Positions 1-5,328 of a stretch of 5,328 nucleotides of DNA are shown here, piece after piece (position 1 is the first letter of the stretch; each line of letters starts with the position of its first letter). A program made the position numbers and the translations under genes. The DNA is from Actinomycetes bacterium. Lineage in GTDB: Bacteria > Actinomycetota > Acidimicrobiia > Spongiisociales > UBA5794. The DNA lies in contig JAJRYI010000299.1 in assembly GCA_024275815.1 (NCBI GenBank), forward strand, positions 1 through 5,328, given 5' to 3'. The notes under the pieces were generated by a model that saw only the letters and a program-made list of their open reading frames with translations, was not told where the DNA came from and did no database searches.

Positions 1-245
1 CGATCGATCGCATCTGACAGCGGGGGTCTCGTCTCGGGGAACCAGGGACTCGTCACGACCCGGTCGACCCCATCGAGATGGGCCGCCGACCACGTCGACG
101 CGAGTGCGGTCACATCACCCGAGACACCAGAGACATCGATCGGCCTTTCCTGATCGAACAACACGACCTCTGCCCCTTCATCAGCAGCCGTTGTCGCCGC
201 GTCCATGATGCCAGCCAGACTCGCACCCAGGAACAGGTATCTCAC
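1..245 (-). CDS. murD: MurD, UDP-MurNAc-L-alanine:D-glutamate ligase (N-terminal fragment, cut by left window edge)
   Basis: This is the first 81 codons of a gene that runs off the left edge. The reading frame starts at a GTG at 245-243, whose last two bases are shared with the mraY stop codon (GTGA). The translation begins MRYLFLGASLAGIMDAA and continues with an alternating hydrophobic and Gly-rich pattern ending in EVVLFD (residues 26-31). That is the beta-alpha-beta start of the Rossmann-like N-terminal domain in MurD. Residues 62-80 (RVVTSPWFPETRPPLSDAI) match the family's 'vvxSPGxPxxxPxxxxA' segment. MurD is a cytoplasmic ATP-dependent ligase that adds D-Glu to UDP-MurNAc-L-Ala; the ATP-binding central domain lies outside the window. 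The position just after mraY is the usual one in dcw clusters and supports the call. An in-frame ATG at codon 14 would remove the first beta strand and glycine loop, so GTG is preferred. The upstream Shine-Dalgarno is weak (GGGA about 11 bases away), which suggests translation by coupling. The loop GASLAG and the SPW triplet differ from the usual GxGxSG and SPG. Confidence 0.87.
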   Translation of the reverse strand, partial: MRYLFLGASLAGIMDAATTAADEGAEVVLFDQERPIDVSGVSGDVTALASTWSAAHLDGVDRVVTSPWFPETRPPLSDAID

Positions 246-1300
246 GGGCTGATCGATCCCGGTCCCGAAACCCAATCGGCGTAGAAGAGCCCGATTCCAA
301 ACGCCACCATGATGCCCGACAGGATCCAGAAGCGGATGATCACGGTGGTCTCGGGCCAACCCTTGAGTTCGAAGTGATGGTGGATCGGCGCCATGCGGAA
401 TATCCGCTTGCCGAACCCTCGAAACGAGATCACCTGCAGGATGACCGACACCGTCTCCATCACATAGAGACCCCCGAGGATGACGAGCAGGAGTTGGGTG
501 TTCGTGAGGAGCGCGAGCGCCGCCATCGCCCCACCGATCGCGTGCGATCCGGTGTCACCCATGATGATCTTGGCCGGTGCTGCGTTCCACCACAAGAAGG
601 CGAGGGCGGCACCGAGGACCGCAGCGGCGAACACGGCGAGGTCGAGTGCCCCATCGACCTGGTAGAAGGTCGGGTTGCGTGACTGCCAGAAGGCGATGAG
701 CACGTAGGCACCGAACACGAGGGCTGCGGAACCCGCAACGAGGCCATCGAGGCCATCGGTGAGGTTCACAGCGTTCGCCGTTGCGGTGAGCATGAACAAC
801 ACGAGGAGGAAGAACAAGACGGGTCCCAGGTCGATGCCGAACGGTCGAGCGAACGACAGCTGATGGCTGACACCCGTGCGTGACGCCCCCCAGGCGAACG
901 TGACGGCGATGAGGAGTTGCCCACCGAACTTCCAGCGTTTCGACAGGCCTTCGTTGCGCTTCTTCGCGTACTTCGCGAAGTCGTCGAAGAACCCGATGAC
1001 GCCCATGCCGACGAGCGCGAAGAGGGCGAGGAGCGCCTTCTCGTCGAACTCCTGGGAGGAGAACCCGAACCCTGCACCGAAGGTGAAGAACTTGAAGTGG
1101 GCGATGACGTACCCGATCATCGCACCAACGACGATCACGATCCCGCCCATCGTTGGAACACCCTGTTTGTGCATGTGGCCTTCGACCTCAGCCTGGATGA
1201 ACTGGCCGATGTTCCTCCGACGAAGCCCCTTGATGGCCACCGGGGTAGCGAAGATCACGAGTACGAACGCCAGCGCAGACGAGAGGAGGAGCGAGATCAC
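242..1300 (-). CDS. mraY: MraY, phospho-N-acetylmuramoyl-pentapeptide transferase
   Basis: This integral membrane enzyme moves phospho-MurNAc-pentapeptide from its UDP carrier to undecaprenyl phosphate, making lipid I and releasing UMP. The 352 residues are a normal length for the family, and the chain is dominated by hydrophobic segments, consistent with the ten-helix fold. Visible family motifs, in order, are KQGVPTMGG (45-53), the catalytic Asp pair in GFFDDFAK (D106, D107), NLTDGLDGL (179-187), MGDTGS (247-252, including D249), and the cytoplasmic histidine loop PIHHHFELKGWPE (305-317). The start is GTG at 1300-1298, overlapping the murF stop as GTGA, with an AAGGAA Shine-Dalgarno 8 bases upstream. 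The stop TGA at 244-242 overlaps the murD start in the same way. One detail is unusual: after MGDTGS the sequence reads HAIGG, where most MraY proteins I know have LALGG. Everything else looks canonical and intact. Confidence 0.97.
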   Translation of the reverse strand: MISLLLSSALAFVLVIFATPVAIKGLRRRNIGQFIQAEVEGHMHKQGVPTMGGIVIVVGAMIGYVIAHFKFFTFGAGFGFSSQEFDEKALLALFALVGMGVIGFFDDFAKYAKKRNEGLSKRWKFGGQLLIAVTFAWGASRTGVSHQLSFARPFGIDLGPVLFFLLVLFMLTATANAVNLTDGLDGLVAGSAALVFGAYVLIAFWQSRNPTFYQVDGALDLAVFAAAVLGAALAFLWWNAAPAKIIMGDTGSHAIGGAMAALALLTNTQLLLVILGGLYVMETVSVILQVISFRGFGKRIFRMAPIHHHFELKGWPETTVIIRFWILSGIMVAFGIGLFYADWVSGPGSISP

Positions 1301-2646
1301 GGTGTGGATTCCTTGATGAGGGCGAGGGCGAGACGCTCGAGTCCCGCCGAACGCGATGCCTTGACCACCACGACGTCTCCAGACTCGAGAACGCCCGAGA
1401 GAATATCCATCGCTGCTGTCGTATCGGTTGCATGCTCGACGATGTCGGGGGCTCCCAGGGCGTACCCGTGGTCGGCGCCGACGACGATCACCCTGTGGAA
1501 CCCGAGTGATGCAGCGAGTCTGCCCATCGCGCGGTGCTCCTCCTCACACACGTTTCCGAGTTCCGCCATCGGGCCGAGCACCGCGATGGATCGTCCCGGC
1601 ATGTGTGCGACGGTCTCGAGTGCAGCGGCCACCGACTGTGGGTTCGCGTTGTAGGCATCGTTGACGACCGTGTAGCGGCCCTCCCGGTGAACATCCATCC
1701 TCCACAGCGAGCCCACAGCGCCACGCATGCCTTCGATGAACGACTCGATCGGAAGGTCGAGCGCACGAGCGACCGATACAGCTGCTGCAGCGTTGTACGC
1801 CTGATGGGTCCCTGCCATGGCGAGGGACACATCGAAGGATCGAGAGCCGATCGTGAGTGTGAAACGCGAGCCGCCGTCGACGTCGACCCCCACCTGGGAC
1901 ACCTCGACGTCGGCAGGTGGTGAGCCGAAGGTGATGGTGCGTTGTGGTATAGGACGGGCGAGACGATCCTCGTGCGAAGGGAGGACCGCCGTACCGGCCG
2001 ACCCGAGTGATTCGATGAGCTCGAACTTGGCATCTGCGAGGCCCTCGGGGGAACCGAACGTCTCGAGATGGACGACGCCGAGGTTCGTCACCACAGCAAC
2101 GTCCGGTCGAATCGCAGGCGCCAACCAGGAGATGTGTCCCGTTCCGCGCGATCCGACCTCGACGACGAGCGCTGCCGCATCGAGTGGTGTGGCCAGCACG
2201 GTCAGGGGAACACCGACCTCGTTGTTGTACGAGCGAGGTGACGCCCATGCTCTCGGAATCCCCGCAGCGATGAGGTCCTTCGTCGACGTCTTGCCGGTCG
2301 AACCGGTGATGGCAACGACGGGGATCTCGAGCTCATCTCGACGTCGTACCGCGAGGGACCTGAGCGCTTCGAGCGTGTCATCGACCTCGATTCGCGGCAC
2401 GACCTCGACGTGTCTCCCCCGGCCCACCACGACGGCAACCGCACCGGCCTCCACGGCGCCTGCTGAGAAGTCGTGACCATCGAAGTGCTCCCCTGCAACG
2501 GCGACGAACAACGCACCTGTATCGACGTTGCGACTGTCGATCGTCACCGACGCGACGCCGAGGGACGGGTCGCCGACGAGGTCTCCACCGAGGTGCTCCG
2601 CGATGTCACCGAGATGCCATCCCAGGTCGGTTCGACGCGATGTCAC
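1297..2646 (-). CDS. murF: MurF, UDP-MurNAc-tripeptide:D-alanyl-D-alanine ligase
   Basis: This cytoplasmic Mur ligase joins D-Ala-D-Ala to UDP-MurNAc-tripeptide using ATP, completing the pentapeptide that MraY uses next. Counting from the GTG start there are 449 residues, normal for MurF. The N-terminal uridine-binding domain shows DSRNVDTGALFVAVAGEHFDGHDF (37-60). The ATP loop is ITGSTGKTSTKD (113-124), followed by NNEVGVPLT (141-149), the acidic segment EVGSRGTGHI (163-172) and TNLGVVHLETFGS (187-199). K207 in DAKFEL is the likely carbamylated lysine. The C-terminal half has the MurF signatures NDAYNANP (329-336), LGPMAELG (357-364) and VKASRSAGLE (428-437). A longer start, ATG at 2658, would add four residues and overlap murE by 16 bases. 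I prefer GTG at 2646 because GGAGGG sits just before it and because it gives the same GTGA overlap seen at the next two junctions. The form of the ATP loop is common in actinobacterial MurF. Confidence 0.96.
   Translation of the reverse strand: MTSRRTDLGWHLGDIAEHLGGDLVGDPSLGVASVTIDSRNVDTGALFVAVAGEHFDGHDFSAGAVEAGAVAVVVGRGRHVEVVPRIEVDDTLEALRSLAVRRRDELEIPVVAITGSTGKTSTKDLIAAGIPRAWASPRSYNNEVGVPLTVLATPLDAAALVVEVGSRGTGHISWLAPAIRPDVAVVTNLGVVHLETFGSPEGLADAKFELIESLGSAGTAVLPSHEDRLARPIPQRTITFGSPPADVEVSQVGVDVDGGSRFTLTIGSRSFDVSLAMAGTHQAYNAAAAVSVARALDLPIESFIEGMRGAVGSLWRMDVHREGRYTVVNDAYNANPQSVAAALETVAHMPGRSIAVLGPMAELGNVCEEEHRAMGRLAASLGFHRVIVVGADHGYALGAPDIVEHATDTTAAMDILSGVLESGDVVVVKASRSAGLERLALALIKESTP
1309..1314 (-). 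promoter_or_regulatory. Ribosome binding site for mraY
   Basis: Read on the minus strand, AAGGAA lies 8 bases before the mraY GTG start, inside the last codons of murF. The spacing is good for a Shine-Dalgarno site and supports the GTG at 1300 as the true start, although it shares bases with the murF stop codon. Confidence 0.65.
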
Positions 2647-4121
2647 GGTGCCCTCCATCCGAGAGCTTCGAGCACGGCGCGTGCCGTGGTGCGGTCGTCG
2701 AACGGTTCGATCACGCCGTGTCTCTCGATGCCTTGCTCGTGGCCCTTGCCGAGGATGAGAACGATGTCTCCCGCCTCAGCCGCCTCGAGCGCAGCGGTGA
2801 TCGCTTCTCGACGATCGATCACCGTCACTGCGTTCGCCCCTGGAGCCGTGTCTGCTCCACGTTGGACCTCTCTGGCGATCGCTGCGGGATCTTCAGATCT
2901 CGGGTTGTCGCTCGTGATGATCACAAGGTCGGCGAAGCGGACGGCGGCAGCACCCATCAGGGCGCGTTTGTCACGGTCACGGTCCCCGGCCGCTCCGATG
3001 ACGGCGATCACGTTCCTTCCCGCCACGCTACGTGCTGCCTGGAGCACCTCTGATATCGCGCCGGGACTGTGCGCATAGTCGACGATCACCGTGAACGGGC
3101 CACCGTGCTCGATCACCTCCATACGACCGTCGACGACGGGAAGAGAGGCAAGACCGTTCACGATCGCATCCGTCGGAGTGTCGAGTGAGATCGCGATCGC
3201 TGCTGCGATCGCTGCGTTCGATACGTTGAACGATCCCATCACAGGGATCGCGAGGGCGAGTCGTCGGCCATCGTACTCGAGAACGAAACTCGTCCCCTCC
3301 GGGGTTCCCACTACATCGAGGAACCGGAGATCGGCGTCCTCCGACGCACCAACGCTCACACAGGCAACGTCGGCCAGCTCCGCCAGACGGCGGCCGTATG
3401 CGTCATCGATGTTGATGATGCCCCGCCGTGCGCGGTGCGAGTCGAAGAGCGCAGCCTTGGCTGCGAAGTACGTCGCCATGTCACCGTGAAAGTCGAGGTG
3501 GTCCTGGGACAGGTTCGTGAAGGCGACGACCTCGAAGGTGATGGCGTCGGCGCGATGGAGCTCCATTGCATGTGAGGACACCTCCATGGCAACGACCTCG
3601 ACGCCGACGTCCCGCATCGTTGCGAGCAACTCCTGGAGGTCGGAGGATTCGGGGGTTGTGCGTTCGATCGGCACCGGCTCGCCGTCGATCCTCGCTCCGA
3701 GCGTTCCGATCACGCCCGCTTTGCGCTCCGCCGATCGCCATATCGACTCACACATGTGCGATACCGTCGTCTTACCGTTCGTCCCGGTGATCCCGACGAT
3801 CGTGAGATCCTCGTCGGGCCTCCAGTACACGACGTTGGCAGCCCACGCCATGGCGGACCTCGTGTCGGGGACGACGATACAACCCACATCGGCGTCGATC
3901 GAGTGTTCAGAGAGAACCGCTACTGCACCTGCTTCGATGGCCGAGTCGATGAAGCGATGGCCATCGCTCGTGGCTCCTGTGATCGCGACGAAGAGGGAAC
4001 CGGGTGTCACCTTGCGCGAGTCGTGGGTGATCGAGGACACGACGGTTTGTGGGCTCGTGACCGAACTCACATCGTCGAGCGATGCGGCGATCTCGGCGAG
4101 TGTGGCTCCGTCACCTGACAT
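2643..4121 (-). CDS. murE: MurE, UDP-MurNAc-L-Ala-D-Glu:meso-2,6-diaminopimelate ligase
   Basis: This cytoplasmic ATP-dependent ligase adds the third residue of the peptidoglycan stem peptide. The 492 residues match the family's usual length. The N-terminal domain shows ITHDSRKVTPGSLFVAITG (31-49) and DGHRFI (53-58). The ATP loop is GITGTNGKTT (110-119), followed by TTPES (155-159), EVSSHAMEL (180-188) and NLSQDHLDFHG (203-213). K222 in YFAAKAALF is the likely carbamylated lysine. The C-terminal domain has DYAHSP (348-353), GAAGDRDRDKR (376-386), DNPRSEDP (405-412) and GKGHEQG (458-464). In characterised MurE enzymes DNPR marks meso-diaminopimelate specificity, whereas lysine-adding enzymes differ at this site, so a meso-DAP cell wall is predicted. 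The ATG start comes one base after the ftsI stop, with GGGGA 4 bases upstream; no earlier in-frame start exists before a stop codon that I can see in the short upstream stretch checked. The TGA stop overlaps the preferred murF GTG start. Confidence 0.97.
   Translation of the reverse strand: MSGDGATLAEIAASLDDVSSVTSPQTVVSSITHDSRKVTPGSLFVAITGATSDGHRFIDSAIEAGAVAVLSEHSIDADVGCIVVPDTRSAMAWAANVVYWRPDEDLTIVGITGTNGKTTVSHMCESIWRSAERKAGVIGTLGARIDGEPVPIERTTPESSDLQELLATMRDVGVEVVAMEVSSHAMELHRADAITFEVVAFTNLSQDHLDFHGDMATYFAAKAALFDSHRARRGIINIDDAYGRRLAELADVACVSVGASEDADLRFLDVVGTPEGTSFVLEYDGRRLALAIPVMGSFNVSNAAIAAAIAISLDTPTDAIVNGLASLPVVDGRMEVIEHGGPFTVIVDYAHSPGAISEVLQAARSVAGRNVIAVIGAAGDRDRDKRALMGAAAVRFADLVIITSDNPRSEDPAAIAREVQRGADTAPGANAVTVIDRREAITAALEAAEAGDIVLILGKGHEQGIERHGVIEPFDDRTTARAVLEALGWRAP
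2651..2656 (-). promoter_or_regulatory. Strong Shine-Dalgarno site that decides the murF start
   Basis: On the minus strand GGAGGG lies 4 bases before the GTG at 2646 (5 bases if the GGAGG core is counted). It is the best Shine-Dalgarno match at any gene junction in the window and is embedded in the last codons of murE. The alternative ATG at 2658-2656 overlaps the first G of this site and so could not use it. This favours the GTG as the murF start. Confidence 0.7.
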
Positions 4122-4122
4122 C

Positions 4123-5328
4123 TCATCCCCGATCGGGTGCCACGCCGAGCTGATGAAGAGCCGTCTGGGCTACTTCAGCGAAGACGGGCGCAGCCGAGGC
4201 GCCACCGAGCGAGAGGTCCACGCCATCGTCCCCCTTGCCCTGTGGCGTGTCGAGCACGATGGCAACGACGATCTTCGGGTCGTCGAGCGGAGCCATCCCG
4301 ATGAACGACGCCGTCGTGGATTCCGTATAGACCCCCGTCTCGGCGTCGAACTTCTGGCTCGTGCCCGTCTTGCCTCCGGCTGTGTAGTCGGTCATGCGGG
4401 CACGTCGCCCCGTTCCCTCTTCCATGACGACCCGTCCGAGCATCCAGCGCATCGTCTGGGCGGTCTCGGCCGTGAGAACCTGGCGGGTTCGCGGATTGGT
4501 GAGCAAGCGACTGCCATCGGCCTGTTGGATCTCGCTCACGACGTAGGGCTCCACCCACACACCGTCGTTGGCGATCGTTGCGTAGACGGCTGCCATCTGC
4601 AAGGCCGTGGTCCCGACCGCGTACCCGATGGCGATCGACGATCCCGTGGTCGCCGTCCACTCCGATGGGGGGTCGAGCTTGCCGTGACGCTCTCCGGCAA
4701 CGTCGATGCTCGACGGACTTCCAAGGCCGAACTTCGTCAGGTACTCGTAGTGGAGCTCAGGTCCGAGCCTGCGTTCGATCTCGATGGCTCCCACGTTCGA
4801 CGAGCGTTTCACGACGTCAGCGACCGTCATCGATGGTCGGTTCCGTCCATGGTCTGCATACTCGAACTCGCCGATGGTGACCGTCGGGGGGGTATCGATG
4901 ACCGTGTCCTTGGTGACGACCCCTGAGTCGATCGCCGCGGCGACGGTCACCGCCTTGAGCGTCGATCCGGGTTCGTACACGTCTGCAACCGCCCTGTTGC
5001 GCAGGGCATCGGGAGTCGCCGACGCCCGATCGTTGAGGTCGACACCCGGCCAGCTGGCCATGGCGAGGATCTCTCCTGTCTCAGGCGACAGAACGACCAC
5101 AGCGCCGCCGAGCGCCGACGTGCGGGCAATGGCTTTGCGAAGCGCCTGCTCGGCAGCGAACTGGATCTCCCTGTCGATCGTGGTGACGAGGTTCGATCCC
5201 GGCACTGCCGGATCGAGACGGGTCTCGCCCTGGGGGATGACACGCCCGTACGGGTCACGCTCGACGACCATACGCCCGGGACGGCCTTGGAGCTCGGAGT
5301 CGAACGTACGCTCGAGACCTTCGACACC
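4123..5328 (-). CDS. ftsI: FtsI/PbpB-type class B penicillin-binding protein, septal transpeptidase (C-terminal part, cut by right window edge)
   Basis: The open frame continues to the right edge without a start of its own; 401 residues are visible, and the N-terminal membrane anchor and the start of the pedestal domain lie outside. Numbering from the edge, GVEGLERTFDSELQGRPGR (1-19) is the conserved segment joining pedestal and transpeptidase domains. It is followed by PGSNLVTTIDREIQ (43-56) and GGAVVVLSPETGEILAMAS (74-92). The penicillin-binding motifs are all present: SxxK as S122-T-L-K125 (S122 is the acylated serine), SxN as S176-S-N178, and KTG as K320-T-G322 within GGKTGTSQKFD. Family members are anchored in the cytoplasmic membrane, act outside it, and cross-link septal peptidoglycan together with FtsW. 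The chain ends about 80 residues after KTG with no PASTA repeats. The position directly before murE fits ftsI/pbpB in a dcw cluster. A sporulation-type SpoVD paralogue is less likely, as SpoVD normally carries a PASTA domain. Confidence 0.94.
   Translation of the reverse strand, partial: GVEGLERTFDSELQGRPGRMVVERDPYGRVIPQGETRLDPAVPGSNLVTTIDREIQFAAEQALRKAIARTSALGGAVVVLSPETGEILAMASWPGVDLNDRASATPDALRNRAVADVYEPGSTLKAVTVAAAIDSGVVTKDTVIDTPPTVTIGEFEYADHGRNRPSMTVADVVKRSSNVGAIEIERRLGPELHYEYLTKFGLGSPSSIDVAGERHGKLDPPSEWTATTGSSIAIGYAVGTTALQMAAVYATIANDGVWVEPYVVSEIQQADGSRLLTNPRTRQVLTAETAQTMRWMLGRVVMEEGTGRRARMTDYTAGGKTGTSQKFDAETGVYTESTTASFIGMAPLDDPKIVVAIVLDTPQGKGDDGVDLSLGGASAAPVFAEVAQTALHQLGVAPDRG
4126..4130 (-). 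promoter_or_regulatory. Probable ribosome binding site for murE
   Basis: On the minus strand GGGGA overlaps the last codons of ftsI and ends 4 bases before the murE ATG. The match is moderate and the spacing short. With the stop codon of ftsI only one base from the murE start, reinitiation by terminating ribosomes is likely to contribute. Confidence 0.45.

Noticed and set aside
1..10. CGATCGATCG at the left edge, possibly an adapter or a linker repeat
   Set aside because: It continues the murD frame in phase as Ile-Asp codons and resembles other GATCGATC occurrences in the window, so it is most likely genuine coding sequence.
917..1654. A 245-codon plus-strand open frame opposite mraY and murF
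   Set aside because: It is antisense to two clear genes and its composition is that of a shadow frame, with charged low-complexity stretches and no recognisable fold.
3193..3212. Two copies of the palindrome GCGATCGC, 12 bases apart, resembling the HIP1 element of cyanobacteria
   Set aside because: They encode the Ala-Ile-Ala runs of MurE residues about 303-311 and follow from codon choice plus the general GATC excess. Nothing else in the window suggests a cyanobacterium.
4119..4126. An alternative ATGA overlap (ATG at 4126-4124) at the ftsI/murE junction
   Set aside because: This ATG is not in the murE frame. The ATG at 4121-4119 opens the frame that carries all MurE motifs.
3517..4926. 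A 469-codon plus-strand open frame opposite murE and ftsI
   Set aside because: It lies antisense to two genes with complete motif sets and crosses their junction. Its translation is rich in Arg, Ser, Asp and His and shows no domain I recognise. Long antisense frames are expected opposite GC-rich genes.
1..5328. A hidden novel system, internal promoter, terminator, RNA gene or mobile element
   Set aside because: The coding sequences abut or overlap over the whole window, motifs are intact in each, and base composition appears even. I saw no inverted repeats with U-tracts, tRNA-like folds, repeat arrays or transposase fragments.

Overview
The window is a stretch of the division and cell wall (dcw) cluster, read entirely from the minus strand, so transcription runs from right to left. 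In transcription order it holds the C-terminal two thirds of a class B penicillin-binding protein of the FtsI/PbpB type (cut by the right edge), then complete murE, murF and mraY, and finally the first 81 codons of murD (cut by the left edge). Practically every base is coding. There is no room for an RNA gene, internal promoter region, mobile element or CRISPR array, and I saw no terminator-like hairpin.

The products are consecutive steps in making and using peptidoglycan precursor. MurD adds D-Glu to UDP-MurNAc-L-Ala. MurE adds the diamino acid; its DNPR motif points to meso-diaminopimelate. MurF adds D-Ala-D-Ala. MraY moves the finished phospho-MurNAc-pentapeptide onto undecaprenyl phosphate at the membrane. 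FtsI cross-links the resulting peptidoglycan at the division septum. All motifs I looked for in MurE, MurF, MraY and FtsI are present and the reading frames are intact.

The genes are packed head to tail. FtsI and murE are separated by one base. The murE/murF, murF/mraY and mraY/murD junctions each look like a four-base GTGA overlap, in which a GTG start shares bases with the TGA stop of the gene before it. For murF this means choosing a GTG that lies 12 bases downstream of the longest possible start; a strong Shine-Dalgarno sequence supports that choice. The layout suggests one polycistronic, translationally coupled unit.

The organism is probably a GC-rich actinobacterium. Lines I counted run at about 60-67% GC, the MurF ATP loop reads ITGSTGKTSTKD, the predicted MurE substrate is meso-DAP, and FtsI has no PASTA domains. 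A deep branch such as Acidimicrobiia is possible, but that is only an inference from overall impression. The tetranucleotide GATC is strikingly common (about 70 copies by eye). I found no undescribed system here; this is a conserved housekeeping region with a few details worth checking.
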